Shown piece by piece: positions 16,780-24,641 of a stretch of 64,000 bases of DNA. Numbering within the stretch: position 1 is the stretch's first letter; the number at the start of each line of letters is the position of its first letter. The position numbers were made by a program, and so were the translations under genes. A model generated the notes under the pieces. The model was given only the letters and a program-made list of their open reading frames with translations. It searched no databases and had not been told where the DNA came from. This DNA comes from Leeuwenhoekiella marinoflava DSM 3653 (GTDB taxonomy: Bacteria > Bacteroidota > Bacteroidia > Flavobacteriales > Flavobacteriaceae): positions 372,001 through 436,000 of the forward strand of contig NZ_FQUN01000003.1 of NCBI RefSeq assembly GCF_900129005.1, read 5' to 3'.

Positions 16780-17646
16780 TTGAAACTTACCGAAATACAT
16801 AGGGTAAAGAATATTACCAAAGAGGAGTTTGTTAAGAATTACCTCAAGCCGCAAAAACCGGTTGTAATCGAAAATCTTATAGGGGATTGGCCTGCTTATG
16901 ACAAGTGGAGTTTAGATTATATCAAAGAGATTGCCGGTAATAAAGAAGTGCCTTTGTATGATGATCGCCCGGTAACACACGAAGATGGTTTTAATCAGGC
17001 GCATGCTAAAATGAAAATGGCAGATTATGTTGATTTGCTAAAGCGTGAACCTACTAATTACCGTATTTTTCTGTATAATATTATGAAGGAAGTACCTTCG
17101 TTAAAGAAGGATTTTAAGTTTCCTAAAATAGGTTTAAGACTTATTAAGCAAATTCCGATGGTGTTTTTTGGAGGTGAAAACTCTAAAGTATTTATGCACC
17201 ATGATATTGACTGGGCAAATATTTTGCACTTTCATTTCCACGGAAAAAAACAGTGTATTTTATTTCCGCCAGATCAGACCGAAAACTTATATAAAGTACC
17301 GCATTCGCTCATAACCAGAGAAGATATCGATTTTGATAATCCGGATTTTGATAAATTTCCGGTATTGAAAAAGGCTGAAGGTCTGGTTTGTAGTTTAGAA
17401 CACGGAGAGGCTTTGTATATGCCAGAGGGTTATTGGCATTATATGAAGTATTTAACGCCTGGTTTTAGTATGAGTCTTCGTGCATTGCCACGTAAGCCCA
17501 AGCACCTCTTAAAAGCGGTTTATAACGTTTTTATTATGCGCCATTTTGATAATCTGATGCGTCGCAGAAAAGGGCAGGCATGGATTGATGAGAAAAATGA
17601 GCGCGCGATTGCAGAAACTCATAAAAGGCACGGGTTGGCGGTTTAA
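16780..17646 (+). CDS. Cupin-like (JmjC-type, Cupin_8) domain protein
   Basis: The 288-residue protein looks like an Fe(II)/2-oxoglutarate-type oxygenase of the Cupin_8 group: KPVVIENLIGDWPAYDKW at the N-terminus, the metal pair H140xD142 in FMHHDIDW, then FHFHGKKQCILFPP and a late His220 in MPEGYWHYM. The start is TTG at 16780 because an in-frame TAA lies at 16765. It follows bioB by 17 nt and is probably co-transcribed. Substrate is unknown; family members hydroxylate proteins or small molecules. Confidence 0.82.
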   Translation: MKLTEIHRVKNITKEEFVKNYLKPQKPVVIENLIGDWPAYDKWSLDYIKEIAGNKEVPLYDDRPVTHEDGFNQAHAKMKMADYVDLLKREPTNYRIFLYNIMKEVPSLKKDFKFPKIGLRLIKQIPMVFFGGENSKVFMHHDIDWANILHFHFHGKKQCILFPPDQTENLYKVPHSLITREDIDFDNPDFDKFPVLKKAEGLVCSLEHGEALYMPEGYWHYMKYLTPGFSMSLRALPRKPKHLLKAVYNVFIMRHFDNLMRRRKGQAWIDEKNERAIAETHKRHGLAV

Positions 17647-20276
17647 AAACGCAATTTGAAATACAGCATAGCGTATCTAGGTATTGAAGTGTAAACTAAA
17701 TCATTGCGTTGATAGTCTGAAACGGAGCTAAACGTATACATTTCTGTATTCCATAAATTTTGGGCTTGAAAACCAAACAAATAGTCTTTTTGCTTAGGGC
17801 GGTATTCTAAATTAATACTGCTGGTTTCATAAAATTGATCATTAACTACAAAGCCTTCTAGTTTGATATTCCCAAAAATACGGTCGTAGAGTTTTACAAT
17901 GGTTTCGATTTCGGCATTGTATATGGTATTTGAATTAGATACCGCTCCTAGATTGCTTCGGCTTCTATTGAGACCTCCTGTAAATTTGAAATTAAAGGCT
18001 CCGCGCCAATACGTTGTTCCTCTAAAATAATAGTTTTCGCTATTGTTTTCTACATCAAAAAAGGAGCCGTTCAATACCAAGGGATTCTTAAGGGTAGATT
18101 GATTGACACCTATTTTGAATGACATATTAAGGGGAGCTATATATGTAGTAAAGCCTGCTCGTGCTGTAAAGAGACTACTTCCGGGAGCATAAATTAATTG
18201 AGAACTATTGAGATTTTCACTTAGCGAACTTATGGAACTCAAGTTTCGCTCAAATTCAGAATAAGCCAAGCCGGCTTCTATCAGGATTCGTTTTTTCTTT
18301 TTGCTTAAAATGTAGGAAAAGGCATATTGATTACGAGGTAAGGGTTCTATATGTTCAAGCCCTTTTTTTAGACTTCGGTAATTATACACTAAAGCCGTTG
18401 GAGTTAGATCATTGAGTTCGGGGAGGTCCGTATTTCTGTTATAGGAAAGTGAGAAACTACCAAAGGGATTATTGGTAAGGCGTAAACGTACTTTCGGATT
18501 GAAAAAGAGATAATTGCTTGCCGTAAGTTGGTTATTAAAGTTGATGTTTTTTAATTCCAGTTTTGTAGAAAGGAACAGGGTTTCTGCAATCAAGGCATAT
18601 TGCCCTTTAATTCTTGCAAAGGCCTCTGTGCTTTTAAGTGTAGTCTCGCCCGACAGGGAATCGATTACCGGGCTTTGAGCAACTCGTGAATTGTAATCAA
18701 GATCCTGAGCTGTGTTGATTATGCCTCCTCCCAGACTATAAGAGAATTCATTGATCTTAAAAATCACATTGCTCTCAAAACCCTGATAATTATTTAGGTT
18801 GCTGGTTGTAGTAAATAGATTTTTACTTTGAATGGTATCTAGCGTGTTGGGTGTAATACTGAAATTCTGAGTTCTGTTTTCATGACCGCTAAATGCATAA
18901 AGAGCCAAGGCTCCATTTTTTATTTTTTTGGTGTAACGCAAGTGAATTGCGCCCGAATTCTGCTCCGTTATTAAGTTCTGAAGGATTAGGTTTTGATTAT
19001 TGAACAAAAGGCGATTCTCTGCTAGATTACCAGATATAGAGAAAGTAGTCTGTAAGGTAATGTAGTTATTCTTACCTATAGGGTGGCGAAGTTCTAAATC
19101 TTCAGTAAGGTTAGTGTTTTTAAAATCAAACTGATTATTTTCTGAAAATTGAATCGTTTCATCAGCTAAAAAAAAGCGTGTTTGCTGCTCATAACTTTTA
19201 TCTAAACGATCCTGAGATACAACTAGCGAATTTCTCAATTTGGTATTTTTCCAGATTGTTTTATTGCCCAGAAGGTTTGAGCTGATACTTTTATTCGCCA
19301 CATAAAAAGGGGCATCAATAAGCATTGAACTACCGGAAAGACTAAGAATAGCAGGGAAATCAGCCTCATAATCCTCATCAAAGTCATTAAAACCCTGTTG
19401 CCCATACACATAATTTGAGCGTTGGTCATGTGCCTGTTTACCTGTTGTGTTGGTATTGGCGAGTTCTAATAGCTTTATTTCAGGTCTTATGAGACCCAGA
19501 TTGAGGTCTGCTAAATAGCGCTTATCATTACCAGCCCCTCCTTTAAAATTACCAAACCAGATGGATTTTGCTTTTTCTTTTAGCTTGAGGTTAAGTACAA
19601 CGGTCTCGCTGTTTAAGAACTGCTTCAGTACGGGATTTTCATCATAGTTGCTGATGACCTCCACACGATCAAGCACGTTGGCATCCAGATTTTTTGAGAT
19701 GACTTTGTAGTTGCGGTCTGCCAGATCATCACCCTCTATCAGTATTTTTTGAATGTTTTTCCCCTGAGCCTTTATATTACCATCATCGTCAATCTCAATG
19801 CCCGGGATGTTTTTAAGAACATCCTCTACGGTTTGCTCGGTTTCGTTGGTAAATGCCGAAACTTTATACGAAATGGTATCGGTATTGATCTTGATCTTTT
19901 CATCTGATCTTAAAACAACGGTATTGAGTTCTTCAACCTGAGGAAGAAGTTCAAAATCGAGTACAATAAAAGCAGCGTCAGGAACTCGAAAAACCTGAGA
20001 CAGGTCCTGATATCCCAGGTTATTTACTTCGATAATTAGCGAATCTTCAGGTTTTGCAGTATTGATTTCTAGTTGATAGCTCCCGGTATCTGAAGTATAA
20101 GCGTAAGCAAGAATTTTAGCATCTTGTTTGATCAAAATACTTGCTGTACTAACAGGGTTTTGTGATGGTGTTTCAGTAATTTTTCCTGATAAAGTGATTT
20201 GGCCTTGAAGCGGTAATTGCCAAAGAATAAGAAATATGATCAGTGATTGCTTATTAATCAATTTTAAAAATTTCAA
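17643..20276 (-). CDS. Outer-membrane beta-barrel protein with carboxypeptidase-regulatory domain (TonB-receptor-like)
   Basis: The 877-residue protein has a signal peptide (LWQLPLQGQ), an N-terminal CarboxypepD_reg-like fold (about 27-110, ITLSGKITETPSQNPV), a plug-like region (TEQTVEDVLKNIPGIEIDDDGNI) and a long C-terminal barrel ending MLYFKLRF. It is of the outer-membrane beta-barrel family that lacks a clear TonB box. The start is TTG at 20276, overlapping the GLPGLI gene by 23 nt, so translation is coupled. The substrate is not evident. It forms an operon with a GLPGLI protein and a small Cys-rich secreted protein. The 3' end overlaps the cupin gene by 4 nt. Confidence 0.85.
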   Translation of the reverse strand: MKFLKLINKQSLIIFLILWQLPLQGQITLSGKITETPSQNPVSTASILIKQDAKILAYAYTSDTGSYQLEINTAKPEDSLIIEVNNLGYQDLSQVFRVPDAAFIVLDFELLPQVEELNTVVLRSDEKIKINTDTISYKVSAFTNETEQTVEDVLKNIPGIEIDDDGNIKAQGKNIQKILIEGDDLADRNYKVISKNLDANVLDRVEVISNYDENPVLKQFLNSETVVLNLKLKEKAKSIWFGNFKGGAGNDKRYLADLNLGLIRPEIKLLELANTNTTGKQAHDQRSNYVYGQQGFNDFDEDYEADFPAILSLSGSSMLIDAPFYVANKSISSNLLGNKTIWKNTKLRNSLVVSQDRLDKSYEQQTRFFLADETIQFSENNQFDFKNTNLTEDLELRHPIGKNNYITLQTTFSISGNLAENRLLFNNQNLILQNLITEQNSGAIHLRYTKKIKNGALALYAFSGHENRTQNFSITPNTLDTIQSKNLFTTTSNLNNYQGFESNVIFKINEFSYSLGGGIINTAQDLDYNSRVAQSPVIDSLSGETTLKSTEAFARIKGQYALIAETLFLSTKLELKNINFNNQLTASNYLFFNPKVRLRLTNNPFGSFSLSYNRNTDLPELNDLTPTALVYNYRSLKKGLEHIEPLPRNQYAFSYILSKKKKRILIEAGLAYSEFERNLSSISSLSENLNSSQLIYAPGSSLFTARAGFTTYIAPLNMSFKIGVNQSTLKNPLVLNGSFFDVENNSENYYFRGTTYWRGAFNFKFTGGLNRSRSNLGAVSNSNTIYNAEIETIVKLYDRIFGNIKLEGFVVNDQFYETSSINLEYRPKQKDYLFGFQAQNLWNTEMYTFSSVSDYQRNDLVYTSIPRYAMLYFKLRF

Positions 20277-21033
20277 TATACCCCGTCATACCTTTGTCTG
20301 CCCCGCCTGAAGCACCTATATTTTCAGCTGCCATCCTGCCAGCCATTCTTGAATCTAAAAATGATTTAATCTGTTCCTTTCGATATTCTTCGAAGGTTAT
20401 CCAGCCATTATTAGGTGCCTTAATTTTTTTAAGTAAATATTCTTGTTTTGACGGATATTCTATATTCTTAAAGTACCAGTAAATTTCTTTATGGGTATCG
20501 TAAGCTTCTAAGATAAGACCGGGCAATCCTGAAAGTTTCCATGGTCCGAAGGGAAGGGGGATCTTGGTTGTAAACCAGGCGGTATAATCCCTGCCCCTAA
20601 AAGAAGCAGTAGCCTTTTGTACAGTGTAATCTCCAATAGTTTTAGTCTCTGCTAAAATTTTCCAATTGAACCGGATTGTATTATCCTCAACATAACTAAA
20701 GCCTAAATCTCGAGAATAGAGGGTTTTTGATTTTAGGTCATTATAGTACAAAAACCCTTTTGGATTTGTTACTACTGAGCTGATAGCAAGAAGTTTTCCG
20801 TTGCTATCTGTGAATTTTTTGTGTTCCCTAAGATGCCCTCCTTCTAAGGAATCTTTACGAGTGATAAATAAAGAATTATTTTTATTAAACACAAGAACCG
20901 CATTATAGTCTTGACCATATGACCCACCCATACCCATACTTTGTATTTCTCCAAAGGAAACAATACCCGTTTGCGGATAAGTTTTAGAGGTCATTAGAAA
21001 GAAAATAAAAATCAGTTGAATCAAAATTCTCAT
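20254..21033 (-). CDS. GLPGLI family protein
   Basis: The 259-residue exported protein (signal peptide MRILIQLIFIFFLMTSKTYPQ) contains the literal family motif GLPGLI in KLSGLPGLILEAYD, preceded by AWFTTKIPLPFGPWK. GLPGLI proteins are Bacteroidota-specific, secreted or outer-membrane associated, usually next to a TonB-receptor-like barrel as here. Their function is not known. It lies 62 nt after the small Cys-rich gene. Confidence 0.88.
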   Translation of the reverse strand: MRILIQLIFIFFLMTSKTYPQTGIVSFGEIQSMGMGGSYGQDYNAVLVFNKNNSLFITRKDSLEGGHLREHKKFTDSNGKLLAISSVVTNPKGFLYYNDLKSKTLYSRDLGFSYVEDNTIRFNWKILAETKTIGDYTVQKATASFRGRDYTAWFTTKIPLPFGPWKLSGLPGLILEAYDTHKEIYWYFKNIEYPSKQEYLLKKIKAPNNGWITFEEYRKEQIKSFLDSRMAGRMAAENIGASGGADKGMTGYIEIFKID

Positions 21034-21095
21034 AAAGAAATATTAAGTCCCTCAAAAAATTGAGGGACTGATTGAACATTAAAAAAAATAAAATC

Positions 21096-21326
21096 TTATC
21101 CGCAAGAATCTAGTAATTGAAGGGCCATATCCTCAGCATATTCAGGACAAACCATAAACTCATAATCCATTCGCCCATCTCCGTCACAATCAGCATTAAC
21201 TGGTACTTGTTCACTTGCATAACAACTAAACGTATCATCCTCTGCAACGCCTTTTGAAGATACAGCATTAGCATTAAGGCCTGCGGTGAAAACACCAAGC
21301 ATAATTAGTGAAAATAATTTTTTCAT
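21096..21326 (-). CDS. Small secreted Cys-containing protein of unknown function
   Basis: The 76-residue product has a Sec signal peptide (MKKLFSLIMLGVFTAGLNANA) and a mature part of about 55 acidic residues with four Cys (FSCYA, ADCDGDG, VCPEY, DSCG). That is enough for two disulfides after export. A DGDGRMDYE stretch resembles a Ca2+-binding loop. It heads the operon with the GLPGLI protein and the barrel. I do not recognise a family. A small secreted ligand or peptide handled by the barrel is possible but speculative. Confidence 0.7.
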   Translation of the reverse strand: MKKLFSLIMLGVFTAGLNANAVSSKGVAEDDTFSCYASEQVPVNADCDGDGRMDYEFMVCPEYAEDMALQLLDSCG

Positions 21327-21338
21327 AAATATTATGTT

Positions 21339-21361
21339 TTTAAGATTAATATTATCTTAAA
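21339..21361. promoter_or_regulatory. Inverted repeat upstream of the small Cys-containing gene
   Basis: TTTAAGAT (21339-21346) and ATCTTAAA (21354-21361) are perfect 8-bp arms around a 7-nt centre, just before the start of the small gene. Operator or 5' UTR hairpin. Confidence 0.4.
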
Positions 21362-21374
21362 TTATTAAAATGAA

Positions 21375-21392
21375 GAGAGAGAGAGAGAGAGA
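21375..21392. repeat. Dinucleotide repeat (GA)9 in the upstream region of the GLPGLI operon
   Basis: Nine GA units (TC on the minus strand) lie about 50-65 nt before the small Cys-containing gene. Such tracts can change length by slippage. Confidence 0.75.
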
Positions 21393-21432
21393 ATTTCAAT
21401 ACTTTAACTTACCTTTAACGTTTGAAGACTTA

Positions 21433-21912
21433 CTAGGGTATCAGCTCTTTAGCCTTCTCGTAAATCCAATCTCCCGGCCAGCCACGATACATTAAGTAAT
21501 CAGCTAATTTTTTGCGCTTTTTATATTTGTCTTTTTCGGTGAGTTGGTCAAAACGTTTTTGTGCCAGATCGTCAAAAGTGTTTCTATATTCATTTTCCTG
21601 AATTTCTGTAAAGGCTTTTTTGATGAGGTAGGTGCCTATTTCGCGTTGTTTCAATTCTTGCTTAATACGGTTTTTGCCCCATTTTTTATGTCGAAATTTT
21701 CCACGGGCAAAACTACGGGCAAAGCGTTCTTCATCTAGAAATTTATGCTGTAATAAGTGATATACAATTGCATCTATCGCATCAGGAATCATACGCATTT
21801 GAATCAGTTTTTCGCGCACCTCTTTATGACAGCGGTCCTGATAGGCACAGTAGGCTTCAAGCTTGCGCTTGGCATCTTCTACGGTATAGGTTTTTACGTA
21901 TTGTTGATTCAA
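21433..21912 (-). CDS. recX: Regulatory protein RecX
   Basis: RecX binds RecA filaments and limits recombination. The 159-residue helical protein has the three-fold RecX repeats: VEDAKRKLEAYCAYQDRCHKEVREKL, then LLQHKFLDEERFARSFARGKFRHKKWGKNRIKQEL, then a C-terminal KLADYLMYRGW segment. The conserved part begins near residue 9. The start is set at TTG 21912; the frame is open further upstream without an ATG, so the exact start is uncertain. It stands alone, with a long gene-free region upstream. recA is not in the window. Confidence 0.92.
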   Translation of the reverse strand: MNQQYVKTYTVEDAKRKLEAYCAYQDRCHKEVREKLIQMRMIPDAIDAIVYHLLQHKFLDEERFARSFARGKFRHKKWGKNRIKQELKQREIGTYLIKKAFTEIQENEYRNTFDDLAQKRFDQLTEKDKYKKRKKLADYLMYRGWPGDWIYEKAKELIP

Positions 21913-22139
21913 AATAGGCTTGTAGTGGTAGAGTTTTGTTTGAAGTTCGGTAAAAATACGAATTTGTGGTGATTGGAACGGAGTGCTGGCATAGTAATCA
22001 TTATATGTTTTGAGTCGTTAAGCTAGGTTAGGCTTCTGTGTGGTTTAGAACCTGGTCGTTTGAATTATAGAAGGGGTAAGGATTCTAAATAGATAATCAA
22101 TAGCATTAGTAATATGATACCACAATGGATCTATGGTTT

Positions 22140-22166
22140 ACCACACTTTTTGTGGAAAAGTGTGGT
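22140..22166. repeat. Perfect 11-bp inverted repeat
   Basis: ACCACACTTTT (22140-22150), centre TGTGG, AAAAGTGTGGT (22156-22166). It overlaps the first two units of the TGTGG array. No T-run follows on either side, so it is not a simple terminator. Confidence 0.75.
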
Positions 22167-22204
22167 TGCACTGTGGATTGAGTGTGGACTCACTGTGGAC
22201 TCAT
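22151..22204 (+). repeat. Helically phased TGTGG direct-repeat array (iteron-like)
   Basis: TGTGG begins at 22151, 22161, 22172, 22183 and 22194, spacings of 10, 11, 11 and 11 bp, close to one DNA turn. The last two units are TGTGGACTCAC and TGTGGACTCAT. Such phasing puts binding sites on one face of the helix. Confidence 0.7.
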
Positions 22205-22342
22205 TAAAAAACCTTTAGGCTCGAAATTAAAAATAGAGTGGGTGTTGAGAGGCTAAACTGCACTGCATTTATGAGTTATGAAATATCAAAAAAATAAGCA
22301 ATGCAATATGGCACAAGAACTACGAAAGAGAATTTCAACCAA

Positions 22343-22375
22343 TAAAAAACCCCCACCGTTTGTACGATGAGGGTT
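22343..22375 (-). terminator. Intrinsic terminator of rng
   Basis: On the minus strand AACCCTCATCG, loop TACAAA, CGGTGGGGGTT with two mismatches is followed by a T-run. It begins 8 nt after the rng stop. Confidence 0.8.
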
Positions 22376-22382
22376 ATTTCAG

Positions 22383-23921
22383 TTATCTAATTTCTTTCCC
22401 GTCTTTATCTGTAAAACGGTACTCGAGATACGTGTAAGCATCTCTAGGCATTATTTTTACCCATTTTTTGTGTTCTAAAAACCATTTAGAACGTACTGAA
22501 GGGAAGCCTTTTGTCAAGAAGGCTGCTATAAAAGGGTGCGTATGTAACGTGATCTTTTTATAGTCTTTTTTGAATAGTTTGATCAAATCTGCCTGTATGC
22601 GATTTACCACACTAATAGGTGCTTCTATTTCACCATCTCCATTAGGATCTTTTTCCCGGGTTTTAATATTCATCTCGGGACGTACACGCTGACGCGTGAT
22701 TTGTATAAGACCAAATTTACTGGGGGGTAAAATTTTGTGTTTGGCACGGTCATCACTCATTTCATCACGCAAGTGATTGAAGAGTTGTTTACGATTTTCG
22801 GCCTTACCCATATCGATAAAGTCTATAACAATGATACCTCCCATATCACGCAGACGCAATTGTCTGGCGATCTCGGTGGCAGCGATCAAGTTAACTTCTA
22901 ATGCGGTCTCTTCCTGGCTTTTGGCCTTACTTGAGCGGTTACCGCTGTTTACATCTATTACGTGTAGTGCTTCTGTGTGTTCTATTACCAGATATGCACC
23001 GCGACTCATAGATACGGTCTTGCCAAATGAAGTTTTTATTTGACGCTCTATGCCGTGTTTTTCATATATAGGCACGTTGTTTTGATATAGTTTTACGATA
23101 CTTTCTTTATTAGGTGCAATCTCTTGCAGGTATTCTTTGATTTGGTAGTACAATGTTTCATCATCTACGCAGATGTTTGTGAAGGTGTCGTTAAAGAGAT
23201 CTCTTAACATAGAAGAGGCTCTGTTCATCTCGCCTAAAACCTTACTGGGTAAATGAGCATTGTGTAATTTTTTACACATGGCGGTCCAGCGGTCCACCAA
23301 GTTTTGTAGATCTTTGTCTAGTTCTGCAACCATTTTTCCTTCAGCGACAGTACGTACAATCACTCCAAATCCTTTGGGGCGTATACTTTGCATCAAGCGT
23401 TTAAGGCGCGCCTTTTCTTCTTTAGATTCTATTTTTTGAGAAATAGAAATACGGTCAGAAAACGGTACGAGAACTACATATCTCCCGGCGATAGATAGCT
23501 CACTGCTAATTCTGGGGCCTTTTGTAGAAATAGGTTCTTTAACTACTTGAACAAGAAGAGACTGGTTGGATTTAACAGCATCTGCTATTTTGCCATTTTT
23601 GTCTATGTCTTTGTCTGCAGGAAAGTTTTTTAAAGAAAAATCTTTTAATTTACCTGTGCTTACACGTTTTACAAATTTCAAAAGTGTGGGAAGCTGCGGT
23701 CCTAAATCGTGATAATGCAAAAATGCATCTTTCTCGTAGCCAACATTGACAAATGCGGCGTTAAGACCAGAAACCGTCTTGCGTATTTTAGCGATAAAAA
23801 TATCGCCTACGCTAAACTGGTTGTCTTCCTCATCCTTATGTAATTCTATTAGTTTACCATCTTTTAAAAGGGCAAAATCAACTGAAGTGGAACTGGATCG
23901 AATTATTAATTCATTATTCAC
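22383..23921 (-). CDS. rng: Ribonuclease E/G family protein
   Basis: This endoribonuclease processes and degrades RNA in the cytoplasm. The 512-residue protein has an S1 domain (about 35-120, SVGDIFIAKIRKTV...AFVNVGYEKDAFLHY), the catalytic segment IVIDFIDMG (first Mg-binding Asp) and ILPPSKFGLIQITRQRVRPE. The Zn-link CPxC found after this point in E. coli RNase E/G is replaced by DPNGDGEIEAP, so tetramerisation by zinc is not expected. Start is GTG at 23921 (NNELIIRSSS). The 178-nt upstream region carries several hairpins that may form its 5' UTR. Confidence 0.93.
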   Translation of the reverse strand: MNNELIIRSSSTSVDFALLKDGKLIELHKDEEDNQFSVGDIFIAKIRKTVSGLNAAFVNVGYEKDAFLHYHDLGPQLPTLLKFVKRVSTGKLKDFSLKNFPADKDIDKNGKIADAVKSNQSLLVQVVKEPISTKGPRISSELSIAGRYVVLVPFSDRISISQKIESKEEKARLKRLMQSIRPKGFGVIVRTVAEGKMVAELDKDLQNLVDRWTAMCKKLHNAHLPSKVLGEMNRASSMLRDLFNDTFTNICVDDETLYYQIKEYLQEIAPNKESIVKLYQNNVPIYEKHGIERQIKTSFGKTVSMSRGAYLVIEHTEALHVIDVNSGNRSSKAKSQEETALEVNLIAATEIARQLRLRDMGGIIVIDFIDMGKAENRKQLFNHLRDEMSDDRAKHKILPPSKFGLIQITRQRVRPEMNIKTREKDPNGDGEIEAPISVVNRIQADLIKLFKKDYKKITLHTHPFIAAFLTKGFPSVRSKWFLEHKKWVKIMPRDAYTYLEYRFTDKDGKEIR

Positions 23922-24001
23922 GCTTCATTAAATTATATCCATCCCAAAAATCGGGACAAAAGATTAAACATTTTTTTTCACAGGATTTTGTGTTTTCGGC
24001 A

Positions 24002-24040
24002 GGAGGTATTAGTTCCCTAAAAGCCGTAGGGAATATCTCC
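24002..24040 (-). ncRNA. Structured element in the rng upstream region
   Basis: TTCCCTA (24013-24019) pairs with TAGGGAA (24027-24033). An outer stem GGAGGTA (24002-24008) pairs with TATCTCC (24034-24040) with one G-U pair, leaving a 4-nt bulge. The element lies about 80-120 nt before the rng start. A 5' UTR role for autoregulation is a guess by analogy with rne. Confidence 0.4.
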
Positions 24041-24058
24041 AGATGTCAATGAACGGTG

Positions 24059-24079
24059 TATTATACTAACGGTATAATA
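24059..24079. repeat. Inverted repeat after the basic-protein gene
   Basis: TATTATAC (24059-24066) and GTATAATA (24072-24079) form a perfect 8-bp AT-rich inverted repeat next to the terminator hairpin. Confidence 0.5.
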
Positions 24080-24081
24080 AC

Positions 24082-24110
24082 AGAAAAAGTAGTGCTAGAC
24101 TACTTTTTCT
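24082..24110 (-). terminator. 12-bp hairpin overlapping the stop of the basic-protein gene
   Basis: AGAAAAAGTAGT (24082-24093), loop GCTAG, ACTACTTTTTCT (24099-24110) are perfect arms. On the minus strand the right arm supplies the T-run. The stop codon (24100-24102) lies in the stem, so terminator function would need read-out by the ribosome first. Confidence 0.6.
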
Positions 24111-24192
24111 TTTTGTGACGGTTAGCACGACGGCGTTTTTTACGCTTGTGCGTCGCTACCTTGTGTCTTTTTCTTTTCTTACCACTTGGCAT
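24100..24192 (-). CDS. 30-residue very basic protein (probable ribosome-associated protein)
   Basis: The ATG at 24192 gives MPSGKKRKRHKVATHKRKKR and ends NRHKKKK-stop, 30 residues of which about two thirds are Lys, Arg or His. I recall near-identical tiny proteins throughout Bacteroidota, and that a new small ribosomal protein (bL38) was described from the Flavobacterium johnsoniae ribosome; this may be that protein, but I cannot confirm it here. It lies 24 nt downstream of the HU gene on the same strand and ends in a hairpin. Confidence 0.75.
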   Translation of the reverse strand: MPSGKKRKRHKVATHKRKKRRRANRHKKKK

Positions 24193-24216
24193 AAGAGCTC
24201 AATTTAAAATTAATAG

Positions 24217-24513
24217 TTAGTTTTCGTCTACAGATACGTTAGACTTAACGCCTTCTACAAAAACCTTAGCAGGTTTAAAAGCAGGAATGTTATGTGCAGG
24301 TATCTTAATAGTAGTATTCTTAGAAATGTTACGGCCGGTTTTTTCAGCACGTGTCTTAATGATAAAACTTCCAAAACCTCTTAGGTAAACATTGTCTCCG
24401 CTTTCTAAAGAGTTTTTTACCTCTGTCATGAAAGTTTCAACAGTTGCTTGTACATCGTTTTTTTCAATTCCTAGTTTTTCAGAAATTTTGGCAACAATAT
24501 CTGCTTTTGTCAT
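24217..24513 (-). CDS. HU family DNA-binding protein
   Basis: This histone-like nucleoid protein bends DNA. The 98-residue protein has the HU/IHF fold: MTKADIVAKISEKLG, the GFGSFIIKTRAEKTGRN arm and IPAHNIPAFKPAKV with the conserved Pro of the DNA-intercalating tip. The C-terminal extension VKSNVSVDEN is slightly longer than E. coli HU (90 residues). A good promoter lies upstream. The basic 30-residue gene follows. Confidence 0.94.
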   Translation of the reverse strand: MTKADIVAKISEKLGIEKNDVQATVETFMTEVKNSLESGDNVYLRGFGSFIIKTRAEKTGRNISKNTTIKIPAHNIPAFKPAKVFVEGVKSNVSVDEN

Positions 24514-24551
24514 TACTTGTTATTTTAGGGGGTTAAAAATTTTCAAGGGTG

Positions 24552-24583
24552 CAAATATACATATTATTAAATCAATATTTCAA
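24552..24583 (-). promoter_or_regulatory. Promoter of the HU gene
   Basis: On the minus strand TATATTTG (24559-24552) is preceded after about 21 nt by TTG (in TTTGAAAT). It matches the Bacteroidota promoter form and lies about 40 nt before the ATG. Confidence 0.65.
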
Positions 24584-24641
24584 ACGTAAAAGATTAAAAT
24601 ATAACTAGATAAACGCATAAATTGACCAAAAGGTATTTTTT

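Larger units (their letters stand above)
21913..22382. other. 470-nt gene-free region between recX and rng
   Basis: No convincing coding frame is seen on either strand. It holds the recX upstream region, a perfect 11-bp inverted repeat (22140-22166), a phased TGTGG array (22151-22204) and the rng terminator (22343-22375). No clear TAnnTTTG box was found for an RNA gene here. Confidence 0.6.

Noticed and set aside
22133-22182. Short plus-strand frame of about 18 residues in the TGTGG region
   Set aside because: Too short, no promoter or context, and formed by the repeat itself.
22151-22204. CRISPR array or chromosomal origin
   Set aside because: The units are only 10-11 bp with no spacers, and no complete DnaA box, AT-rich unwinding tract or dnaA gene is nearby.
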